Source: an uncultured Prevotella sp.
Lineage (GTDB): Bacteria; Bacteroidota; Bacteroidia; Bacteroidales; Bacteroidaceae
Assembly: GCA_946402275.1 (NCBI GenBank)
Contig: CAMIVY010000002.1
Span: forward strand, 1 to 64,000
Direction: 5' to 3'
Length of the DNA: 64,000 nt
The notes under the pieces were generated by a model that saw only the letters and a program-made list of their open reading frames with translations, was not told the DNA's origin and did no database searches. Every line of letters starts with the position of its first letter. Position 1 is the stretch's first letter. Positions 55,305-64,000 of the stretch are shown piece after piece. Position numbers and translations under genes: made by a program.

Positions 55305-56267
55305 GTGAAAGCCTTCGTGTTTGAACATAGCGCTACATTACCTGCACTGAAAGACGGCAGTTTCTTCCACAGTCCAGACCTGATGGAACTGTATGAGCAT
55401 ACGCCTCGACATAAGCCATACATGGTTGTACTGATGGATGACAATGGACACGAGGAAGCTCATCTGCTAGCCGTAACTCGCTATAAAAGATCCTTATTTC
55501 CACCTTATTTATATATCCACGTAAGAGTCATCGGACAGGGGGTCTATCAGCAAGAGCCCAACGAACAGAAGTTCGGGTGCATGGTAAAAGCGTTAAAGGA
55601 GAGGTTGCAAAACAAAGTCCTGTATATAGAATTCAGCGACTTACCGCAAAAAATGTTTGGTTATGAAGCACTGCGTAGCGAAGGCTTCTTCCCCGTCAGA
55701 TGGATGAGTGTACACAATTCGCTACATTCCCGAACACCAGAGGAGCGGATATCACCCAAGCAACTGACACGTATCAAGAACGCACAACAGCGTGGGGCAA
55801 CGACAAAGATTGTGGAGACTGAGGAAGAATTCAAAGACTTCTCGAAACTGATGAGGAGGCATAACTGGCTAAAACCAAGAAAATATATTCCAGACAGCAC
55901 GTTCTTTCGGGGATTGATGGATATGGGGAAATGCAAGCTATTCATCACCCAATATCATGGAAAGACAATTGGATGCAGTGTTTGTGTGTATTCTGACAAT
56001 GATGCCTATTTGTGGTTCTCTGCTGCACGAAGAAAAAGCTACCCTACTCTGCATCCTAACGTCGTAACTTTCTGGGAAACCATTAAAGAGGCACACCGCA
56101 TGGGTTGCCAACATATCCGTTTCCTGGATGTAGGCCTGCCATTCCGCAAGAATCCGTATCGAGACTTCATTCTCCGCTTTGGAGGCAAAGAAGTGAGCAC
56201 TTATCGATGGTTCAGAATCAGCATCAGATGGGTAAACTCCATAGCTTCCTGGCTATGGAGAGAATGA
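55305..56267 (+). CDS. GNAT/FemAB-like acyltransferase
   Basis: The TACCTTTG box near 55289 makes the ORF-caller ATG unlikely; GTG at 55305 gives VKAFVFEHSATLPALKDGSFFHS. Confidence 0.7.
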   Translation: MKAFVFEHSATLPALKDGSFFHSPDLMELYEHTPRHKPYMVVLMDDNGHEEAHLLAVTRYKRSLFPPYLYIHVRVIGQGVYQQEPNEQKFGCMVKALKERLQNKVLYIEFSDLPQKMFGYEALRSEGFFPVRWMSVHNSLHSRTPEERISPKQLTRIKNAQQRGATTKIVETEEEFKDFSKLMRRHNWLKPRKYIPDSTFFRGLMDMGKCKLFITQYHGKTIGCSVCVYSDNDAYLWFSAARRKSYPTLHPNVVTFWETIKEAHRMGCQHIRFLDVGLPFRKNPYRDFILRFGGKEVSTYRWFRISIRWVNSIASWLWRE

Positions 56268-56318
56268 AGTGTTACTTTATATACAATAAAACGGTTTTCC
56301 TTGCGTTTATTGGATACA

Positions 56319-58676
56319 ATGAACGGTTCAAAACATGTCATCACATTATTTCTGCTTTCAATGGCAATGCTATTGAAGGCACAGTCATTTACGCTCTCTG
56401 GAAAGGTCAGCGACGATGAAGGAAATGCCATAGAGTTAGCTACGATCTCCTGTTTGGAACAAGGTGCCGTAACAATGGCCAACCTGAAAGGCGAGTATTC
56501 CCTCAAACTGCATTCTGCTGATTCCGTGGTCATCAAATTTTCTATGGTAGGATACCAGACACGTACCCGTGTGTTGCATAACCCCAAAGGAAACCAACGA
56601 CTGGTGGTGACCCTGCATCCCATGAAAGCACTTGACGAGGTGGTGGTGACGGAGAGAAGAAGGCAGACATCCAGTACGGAACAGCTTGACACGAAAAACC
56701 TAAAAAACACGCCCTCTACCACAGGAAATGCTGTGGAGGAACTGGTACAACAGCAAGCTGGTGTCTCTACACATAACGAACTCTCCTCGCAATACAATGT
56801 CAGAGGAGGATCTTTTGACGAGAACTCGGTATATATCAACAATGTGGAGGTTTACAGGCCTTTGCTAATACGCAGCGGACAGCAAGAAGGACTGTCTGTC
56901 ATCAACTCGGATATGGTAGAGAAGATAGGATTCTCATCAGGTGGATTTGAGGCGAAATATGGTGATAAAATGTCATCAGCACTGGATATCCATTATCGGA
57001 AGCCAACGAGATGGGAAGCCAATTTCCAAGCCTCCCTGCTGGGCGGAAGTGCCTTCATTGGCTATGGCTCCAAGAAATTCACAATGAGTCATGGAATACG
57101 CTATAAAACCAACAAGTATTTATTAGGATCATTGGAAACAAAGGGTGAATACAAGCCAAACTTCCTAGATTACCAGACCTATATCACCTATAAGCCCAAC
57201 CAAAGATGGGACATAGACTTCATTGGGAACATTTCCGAAAACCACTACAATTTTACACCTGAAAGCAGAGAGACCTCTTTTGGTACCATGCAAAAGGTCA
57301 AGTCGTTTAGAGTTTACTTTGACGGACAGGAGAAAGACATCTTCCGCACATTATTCGGCACCCTGAGAATTCAACGGAATTTTTCACAAAACACCAAAGT
57401 AAGCCTTTTAGCATCTGCCTTCCATACCAAGGAACAGGAGACCTACGACATACAAGGACAATACTGGCTGGACGACACTCAGACTCAAGAACAGCTGGGA
57501 GTAGGAACCTATATGGAGCATGCACGCAACTACCTGACTGCTGATGTACAGAGCCTAAAACTGATGGGCAGTCACAAGACGAAAAAACATGAAATCGAAG
57601 CAGGTTTTACCTTCAAATGGGAGAAAATAGAGGAGAATGCCCGGGAATATGAGATGCGAGACTCCAGCGGATATAGCATTCCTCACACTGCAGACAGACT
57701 CGACTTGATATACACGCTGGATTCCCATAACACACTGAAGAGTAGCCGCCTGGAAGCATACCTTCAGGACACCTACCGTTTCCAAAGCAAAGGGGAGAAG
57801 CCCTGGTTCTTTACACTAAACTATGGTGTAAGACTGGCTAACTGGAGTTACAATAAAGAAACCATCGTCTCACCCCGTATATCACTGGCTGCCGTTCCCT
57901 CGTTCAATCAAGACATCACCTTCCGACTGGCTACCGGATTATACTATCAGTCCCCCTTCTTCAAGGAACTACGAGACACTTCTACAGTCAACGGACAGAC
58001 CATTGTGACACTGAACGATAAAATCAAAAGCCAACGGAGTATTCACATCGTAGGTGCCTTTGACTATCGCTTCCGCATGGTTAACCGTCCATTCCGCTTT
58101 ACTGCAGAGGCATATTACAAGATCATGGACAATCTCGTGCCTTATAATGTACAAAACATGAAAGTGGTATATGTTGGTGAAAACAAGGCCAATGGGCACG
58201 TCTTTGGACTTGACCTGAAACTGTTTGGCGAATTTGTCCCTGGAACGGACTCATGGCTGACACTGAGCATTATGTCAGCAAAACAGAAGATTAACGGAGT
58301 CAGCGTTCCCATGCCTACCGATCAGCGATGGGGCGTAAACTTGCACTTCACAGATTATTTCCCTGGTACTGACAGATGGAAGATGACACTAAGATTAGCT
58401 TATGCTGACGGACTACCCTTTGGTGCACCACACCGAGGATTGGAATACCAAGATTTCAGGGCTCCTGCCTATAAACGGGCTGATATCGGTATGAGTTTTC
58501 TGGCTTACCAGCGTAATCATCAACGGATATGGCTGGGAATTGACGGACTAAACATCTTCGGCATTTCCAATGTTAATTCATACTATTGGGTAACGGACGT
58601 AACGAACCACCAACATGCCGTTCCCAACTACCTTACAGGTCGTCAAATTAACGGAAAAATCGTTGTGGAGTTATAA
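56319..58676 (+). CDS. TonB-dependent outer-membrane receptor with carboxypeptidase-like N-domain
   Basis: FTLSGKVSDDEGNAIELATISCLEQGAVTMANLKGEYSLKL; QQQAGVSTHNELSSQYNVRGGSFDENSVYINNVEVYRP. Confidence 0.88.
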   Translation: MNGSKHVITLFLLSMAMLLKAQSFTLSGKVSDDEGNAIELATISCLEQGAVTMANLKGEYSLKLHSADSVVIKFSMVGYQTRTRVLHNPKGNQRLVVTLHPMKALDEVVVTERRRQTSSTEQLDTKNLKNTPSTTGNAVEELVQQQAGVSTHNELSSQYNVRGGSFDENSVYINNVEVYRPLLIRSGQQEGLSVINSDMVEKIGFSSGGFEAKYGDKMSSALDIHYRKPTRWEANFQASLLGGSAFIGYGSKKFTMSHGIRYKTNKYLLGSLETKGEYKPNFLDYQTYITYKPNQRWDIDFIGNISENHYNFTPESRETSFGTMQKVKSFRVYFDGQEKDIFRTLFGTLRIQRNFSQNTKVSLLASAFHTKEQETYDIQGQYWLDDTQTQEQLGVGTYMEHARNYLTADVQSLKLMGSHKTKKHEIEAGFTFKWEKIEENAREYEMRDSSGYSIPHTADRLDLIYTLDSHNTLKSSRLEAYLQDTYRFQSKGEKPWFFTLNYGVRLANWSYNKETIVSPRISLAAVPSFNQDITFRLATGLYYQSPFFKELRDTSTVNGQTIVTLNDKIKSQRSIHIVGAFDYRFRMVNRPFRFTAEAYYKIMDNLVPYNVQNMKVVYVGENKANGHVFGLDLKLFGEFVPGTDSWLTLSIMSAKQKINGVSVPMPTDQRWGVNLHFTDYFPGTDRWKMTLRLAYADGLPFGAPHRGLEYQDFRAPAYKRADIGMSFLAYQRNHQRIWLGIDGLNIFGISNVNSYYWVTDVTNHQHAVPNYLTGRQINGKIVVEL

Positions 58677-58771
58677 AAATAGTTAAATCTGCGGCATGAA
58701 ACTATAAATAATGTACGCACGAAAAAATTATGTTGTACTTTTGTAGATTAAATAAACCAAAGTACAAAATT

Positions 58772-60553
58772 ATGACCAAAAAAATTTTATTCATGCTTAT
58801 GGGTGCAGTTGCATTTGCCAGCTGTAACAAGTTTGACCTTAACTATGACGAGAAAGCCGCAGAAGAGGCTCAAAAGGTTAAAGATAATGTTACACAAATC
58901 TTTGGAGTTAGTTTTCCAAGTACTCAGGATTGGTGCACAGCAACAAGTGGCACTATTAAAGTTTATGTTAATGGAACAGATAATATTACTAAAGTACAAG
59001 TATTGCTATCAGAAGTTACAGATTCAGTAAGTAATATGAGATTACTTAATCAAAAGGATGTTAAAGATGGTGATGAAGTATCTTTTGCATATGATGTTCC
59101 TAGTAATTATGATAATTTATTTGTTGCATTTATTGATAATACAGGAAAATATTTCTTTAAAAAATTCACATTAAATGACAAAGAAATCTATTATAAGAAT
59201 AACTCAGCAAGACGAGCATTATCTCAAGACTATACATTACCTACAAATCCAACAATTAGTGGAACTGTAGAGACGTTTGCAAATAAACGTAATTGGATTC
59301 CTGGAGAAGTATTCTATGTTTTTGATAATCAGGCTATAAGTTCTAATGATTATGATGATGATTTCAAGTCTATATTTAGAAGGGTAATATTCAATTATTT
59401 CCCAAATGGTCGTAGTTATAATAATATAGAAAAATTAAAGAGCAGTAGCTTTTTTAATGAAACTGCTTATCCAATAACAACAGGAAAAGAGCCTATTATT
59501 GTTACACCTGTTTACAAGAATGATGGTGGATATCATGAAATTAGTGAAGCAGAATTATATTATTACTATTTCAAAGGCAATTTAAATGCTCAAGAAGTTG
59601 AAGCATTGCCTAAATATAAAGCTATTGATTTAAGTGAGGTATATAAGAACGACGATAATGACAATATCAATAAATCTAAGTCATATGCATTAGCATATTT
59701 TGGTGATGGGATTCCTGAAATTGGAACAAAGGGATCATATCAATTTCCGGATAATTATAAAATTGGGTTTTGTTATAAATCAAACACTGAAACAGATAAT
59801 AAGAGAAAACAAGGAGAACTTTATGGAGATGGACGTTTGAATTATAATATCAATAAGTGGGGAAATTTCAACTCATCAAAATTAGGTCCAACAGATCCTC
59901 GTATGGGATGGGTTAGTATTAACGATAAAACATTCTTATGTGTAGAATCAGGAACTGATGCAGACATTAATGATTTGATTATTGATATTGAAGGTGGAAT
60001 TGAAATAGAAAACATAATGCCTATTGAAATTGAGCAACAATTCTATACTTTCTGTTTTGAAGACAATAAGCTTGGCGATTATGACATGAATGATGTTGTA
60101 TTGAAAGGTACAAGAATTGATGAAACACATGTAGAGTACACATTAATGGCATGTGGAGCTATGGATCAATTATATATACATAATATTGAAGGAGAACATA
60201 TTAAATCATCTATAGAAGTTCATGATTTATTCAACAAACAAAATCAATTTATAAATACGACAAAAGGTGATCATACACCTTATATAACAGATGTAATTGT
60301 TGTAGATAAAAGTTTTAGTTTTTTAAATGAATTAACTCAACCATATATTTTCGATAAGGACAAATCTTGGATAATTAAAATTTCAAGAAAGGGAGAAGAT
60401 CCTCATGCAATTATGATACCTTATGATTTTAAATGGCCACTTGAAAGAATATGCATTAAAGATGCTTATTCAAAATTCAATGAATGGGGGCAAGGATTAG
60501 TAACTGATACAGATTGGTATAAGTATCCAGTTGAAGAAAAATATTATGAATAG
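58772..60553 (+). CDS. LruC domain-containing lipoprotein
   Basis: MTKKILFMLMGAVAFASCNKFDLNYDEKAAEEAQ; FCFEDNKLGDYDMNDVVLKGT. Markedly AT-rich codon usage. Confidence 0.75.
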   Translation: MTKKILFMLMGAVAFASCNKFDLNYDEKAAEEAQKVKDNVTQIFGVSFPSTQDWCTATSGTIKVYVNGTDNITKVQVLLSEVTDSVSNMRLLNQKDVKDGDEVSFAYDVPSNYDNLFVAFIDNTGKYFFKKFTLNDKEIYYKNNSARRALSQDYTLPTNPTISGTVETFANKRNWIPGEVFYVFDNQAISSNDYDDDFKSIFRRVIFNYFPNGRSYNNIEKLKSSSFFNETAYPITTGKEPIIVTPVYKNDGGYHEISEAELYYYYFKGNLNAQEVEALPKYKAIDLSEVYKNDDNDNINKSKSYALAYFGDGIPEIGTKGSYQFPDNYKIGFCYKSNTETDNKRKQGELYGDGRLNYNINKWGNFNSSKLGPTDPRMGWVSINDKTFLCVESGTDADINDLIIDIEGGIEIENIMPIEIEQQFYTFCFEDNKLGDYDMNDVVLKGTRIDETHVEYTLMACGAMDQLYIHNIEGEHIKSSIEVHDLFNKQNQFINTTKGDHTPYITDVIVVDKSFSFLNELTQPYIFDKDKSWIIKISRKGEDPHAIMIPYDFKWPLERICIKDAYSKFNEWGQGLVTDTDWYKYPVEEKYYE

Positions 60554-60630
60554 AATATATTGACCAAGGATTGGTACCTTGAGTCTGAATCAAGAAAGGT
60601 TTACGAATAAGAGATATCTTACGTCATAAA

Positions 60631-60663
60631 AAGGGTTATTCTTTTTGAATAGCCCTTTTTTGT
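60631..60663 (+). terminator. intrinsic terminator
   Basis: AAGGGTTATTC-TTTTT-GAATAGCCCTTTTTTG. Confidence 0.8.
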
Positions 60664-60753
60664 TGAATAATATCATTAAAGCTGATACAATAACTAAAGT
60701 TCACGAAACATTCAAGAATGCCATTCTCATTATTTATATATAACTTTGCAACC

Positions 60754-63474
60754 ATGAACATGAATAAAACTATAATACTTACTGCTTCATTAGCGATAGC
60801 AATGAACAGCACTGCACAAAATCCCTTTGTGCAGACCTGGTTTACAAGTGACCCTGCTCCTATGGTTCATAATGGCACGATGTATGTTTATACGGGACAT
60901 GACGAAGACAACGCCGACTTCTTCTGGATGCAGGAGTGGAGAGTGTATTCTACCAACGACATGGTGAACTGGCAAGACCATGGTTCTCCATTGGCCTTGG
61001 AAAGTTTCTCATGGGCTGACGATAGAGCATGGGCATCCCAGTGCATTGAACGTGATGGTAAGTTTTATTGGTACATCTGTGCCCATTCCAGGCTATCCAA
61101 TGGTATGGCTATTGGTGTAGCTGTGAGCGACACGCCTACAGGTCCATTCCGCGATGCAATCGGCAAGCCACTGTTCGAAAATGGCAGTTGGGACCATATT
61201 GACCCCACAGTATTGATTGATGACGATGGTCAGGCATGGCTGATGTGGGGTAATCCTCAATGCTACTATCTGAAGTTGAATCGTGATATGATCTCATACA
61301 GTGGAGAACTTGGTAAACTCGACATGACCGAGGAAGCTTTTGGAGGTCCTATGATGAATCAGCGCGAAAAGGGAAAGAAATACAAGGACTCCTATGTAGA
61401 AGGCCCTTGGCTCACCAAACGCAAGGGCACCTACCAATTACTCTATGCAGCTGGTGGTGTTCCTGAGCATATCTCTTACAGCACCGCATCTTCACCTACT
61501 GGCCCTTGGAAATATGCCGGTGAGATTATGCCGTTGAGCGATACTAAGTCGTTCACCAACCACTGTGGCGTAGCAGACTATAAAGGACACTCCTACTTCT
61601 TCTATCATACTGGCAAATTGCCCAACGGTGGTGGTTTTGGCCGTAGTGTTGCCGTTGAAGAGTTCAAATACAATGCCGATGGAAGTTTCCCAACTATCCT
61701 TCCTACAGAAGAAGGCGTTAAACCTGTAGGGAAATTTGATCCCTATCGTAAGGTAGAGGCAGAAACAATGGCCTTCTCAAAAGGCGTAAAGACTGAACAG
61801 AACGATGAAGTAGGTGTCTATGTCACAGATATTCACAATGGCGACTATATCAAGTTGCAGAACGTGCATTTCTGCAACAAAGTGCCTCGTACCTTCACTG
61901 CCCGTGTAGCCAGCGGCTTACGTGGTGGAAAAATCGAGATACGCCTTGACAGCATCGGTGGAAAGCTGCTAGGCATAGTGAATGTCCCAGGCACAGGTGG
62001 CTGGGAAAAATGGCAGACTATTACCACAGACCTGACAGCCATTGCCAGTGGTCATCATGATATGTATTTTGTTTTCAATGGCCGCAAGGGTCCCAAACTC
62101 TTTAACTTCGACTGGTGGGAGATGCGGGGACTGGAACAGGTAAATATGCCACTTTTCCAAACCAAGTACACTGCCGACCCCTCGCCTCTTGTTGTGGGTG
62201 ACACGCTATTCTTATACACATCACATGACGCCTCTCCCGAGGACATCCCCGACGAGAACGAGAAATCATCAGCAGGGTTCTTCATGTACGACTGGCTTTT
62301 ATGGTCCACGACGGATATGGTAAACTGGACAGAGCATGGCGCTGTGGCTTCACTGAAGGATTTCCCTTGGCGTAGCCGTGAGAATGGCGCTTGGGCCATT
62401 CAGACTGTTGAGCGTAATGGCAAGTTTTATCTCTATGCCCCACTCCATGGGCATGGTATTGGAGTACTAGAAAGCGACTCTCCTTATGGTCCGTTCAAAG
62501 ATCCATTAGGGAAGCCCTTAGTATGGGATCAAAGCAACTGGTTTGACATTGATCCAAGTGTCTTTGTTGATAATGACGGGCAAGCCTACATGTACTGGGG
62601 TAACCCTCATACTTTCTGGGCAAAATTAGGCAATGACATGATATCGCTGACAAGCGGTGTTACCAAGTTGCCTCACATCCCCAACTATCAGGAAGGTCCC
62701 TGGATTTACAAACGGGATGGTCATTATTATCTGGGATTTGCATCTACCTGCTGTCCTGAGGCTTTGGGTTATGCCATGAGTTCTTCACCGACAGGTCCCT
62801 GGGAATGGAAAGGTTATATCATGCGCCCTACCCACCGCGATAGAGGCAACCACCCCGGCATCTGTGATTACAAAGGTCATTCGTATGTGTTCGGCCAAAA
62901 CTACGACCTGATGCACCTCGAAACCTTCGAGCACCATGAACGCCGCAGTGTTTCCGCCACAGAAATCACCTACAATGCCGATGGAACCATCCAGGAAGTT
63001 CCCTACTGGCTCGACCAAAAGCCCATGAACCAGCTACATTGGCTTAATCCCTATCAAAGAGTGGAAGCCGAAACTATGAACTGGGGGTATGGATTGAAGT
63101 CTGCCAAGATGGGCATTGAGAATACCGGTGTGGTCAAGGATATGCCTTCATCCACCGGCAAGCGCAACATGTATATTTTCGATATCAACGATGGCGAATA
63201 CATCCGCCTGCGTGGTGTAGATTTTGGCAAAGGAGCCAAACAATTTGCCATCACAGCCTCTGCTGCTGCCAATGCCTGTTGCACCATTACCCTACGGCTG
63301 AACAGCGACAAGGGTCCTATCATTGGTTCCTTGAACATAAAGAGCACTGGCAGTGTGGAAAAATATCGTTCTTTTACCTCCAAGGTCAAGGAGGCCACAG
63401 GAGTACACGACCTTTACATTTGTTTCAGCAATGCCAAGGGTGATATTCACCTTGACTGGTGGCAATTTAAGTAA
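60754..63474 (+). CDS. double-domain family 43 glycoside hydrolase with CBM6-like modules
   Basis: Two copies of the F.Q T.FTSDPAP/TKYTADPSP...LYTSHD unit, each followed by PYRKVEAETM / PYQRVEAETM CBM. Confidence 0.85.
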   Translation: MNMNKTIILTASLAIAMNSTAQNPFVQTWFTSDPAPMVHNGTMYVYTGHDEDNADFFWMQEWRVYSTNDMVNWQDHGSPLALESFSWADDRAWASQCIERDGKFYWYICAHSRLSNGMAIGVAVSDTPTGPFRDAIGKPLFENGSWDHIDPTVLIDDDGQAWLMWGNPQCYYLKLNRDMISYSGELGKLDMTEEAFGGPMMNQREKGKKYKDSYVEGPWLTKRKGTYQLLYAAGGVPEHISYSTASSPTGPWKYAGEIMPLSDTKSFTNHCGVADYKGHSYFFYHTGKLPNGGGFGRSVAVEEFKYNADGSFPTILPTEEGVKPVGKFDPYRKVEAETMAFSKGVKTEQNDEVGVYVTDIHNGDYIKLQNVHFCNKVPRTFTARVASGLRGGKIEIRLDSIGGKLLGIVNVPGTGGWEKWQTITTDLTAIASGHHDMYFVFNGRKGPKLFNFDWWEMRGLEQVNMPLFQTKYTADPSPLVVGDTLFLYTSHDASPEDIPDENEKSSAGFFMYDWLLWSTTDMVNWTEHGAVASLKDFPWRSRENGAWAIQTVERNGKFYLYAPLHGHGIGVLESDSPYGPFKDPLGKPLVWDQSNWFDIDPSVFVDNDGQAYMYWGNPHTFWAKLGNDMISLTSGVTKLPHIPNYQEGPWIYKRDGHYYLGFASTCCPEALGYAMSSSPTGPWEWKGYIMRPTHRDRGNHPGICDYKGHSYVFGQNYDLMHLETFEHHERRSVSATEITYNADGTIQEVPYWLDQKPMNQLHWLNPYQRVEAETMNWGYGLKSAKMGIENTGVVKDMPSSTGKRNMYIFDINDGEYIRLRGVDFGKGAKQFAITASAAANACCTITLRLNSDKGPIIGSLNIKSTGSVEKYRSFTSKVKEATGVHDLYICFSNAKGDIHLDWWQFK

Positions 63475-63484
63475 AGAATAAACA

Positions 63485-64000
63485 ATGAAAAGACTGATTG
63501 CCATCCTCGTAGTGTTTTGCAACATGCAAAACCTCTTAGGCCAACAGCCTTTCGGACGAGGGAAGATAAGGATTCTCCATATAGCAGAGAATGCCGTCCG
63601 TATCCAATATTCAGAGGGGGAACCGCAGGAAGCTCTCCCCGACTGGATTTATGTAAAGCACGAGACAGTAAAAAGTCCAAGCTTGAAAGTGATTATTGAC
63701 AAGAAAAACCTGCGTCTGTCCATCAAGGACAAAAAGGGGATTACCATTTTCACGGCTACACGCCATCAGATGGAAAGCAGTAAGAGTACTTTGACGTTCC
63801 AATCGCCAAAGGATGAATTCCTGTATGGACTAGGACAGTTCCAAGACGGCTATAGCAATGTTCGAGGCCTGTCGCGACGCCTGACCCAAGTGAATACACA
63901 AATCAGCCTGCCCATGCTTATTTCCAGCAAAGGATATGGCATCTTATGGAACAATTATGGTTTGACGGATTTCAATCCTTGTCACCAAAGTGTAAAATTG
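63485..64000 (+). CDS. GH31-like glycoside hydrolase, N-terminal part (truncated by window edge)
   Basis: ATG read by eye: MKRLIAILVVFCNMQNLLGQQPFGRGKIRILHIAENAVRIQYSE...DEFLYGLGQFQDGYSNVRG...SSKGYGILWNNYG. Confidence 0.75.
   Translation, partial: MKRLIAILVVFCNMQNLLGQQPFGRGKIRILHIAENAVRIQYSEGEPQEALPDWIYVKHETVKSPSLKVIIDKKNLRLSIKDKKGITIFTATRHQMESSKSTLTFQSPKDEFLYGLGQFQDGYSNVRGLSRRLTQVNTQISLPMLISSKGYGILWNNYGLTDFNPCHQSVKL

Overview
This is a 64-kb window from a Bacteroidetes chromosome, probably Prevotella-like. The evidence is TAnnTTTG-type promoters, LruC and DUF4890-like proteins, a BT4734/DUF3987 pair, and a GH43/GH31 glycan locus. Most of it is ordinary chromosome: UmuC, a RecD-like helicase, thioredoxin/ferredoxin/OxyR, glutamine synthetase, carbonic anhydrase, ThrS, a BamA-like protein, Maf, KdsC-like, a TonB receptor and glycoside hydrolases.

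Accessory material lies at about 21.5-38 kb. It holds a mobilizable element (tyrosine integrase, MobC, relaxase, oriT-like region), followed by a cassette-like island and a module with iteron-like repeats.

Two signals look genuinely unusual:
(1) An orphan ncRNA locus at about 1366-1761. It has its own promoter and an intrinsic terminator. Between them are four tandem units of 79-91 nt. Each unit has a closing stem (AGAGGATG/CATCCTCT), a GYAA-capped hairpin and a second, mostly GAAA-capped hairpin. Compensatory changes between units support the stems.
(2) An island at about 28.5-35.0 kb. Five transcription units share a non-Bacteroidetes-like promoter, TTGAATTTTT-N-TATATT with a 17-18 bp spacer. 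It encodes two region-2-only sigma-like proteins, a pair of small paralogs ending in ...QQEPxALAA, an AAA+ ATPase, a putative nuclease and a duplicated 3' hairpin element. One of the promoters is framed by a perfect 19-bp inverted repeat.

All family calls come from reading motifs by eye. No database search was run.
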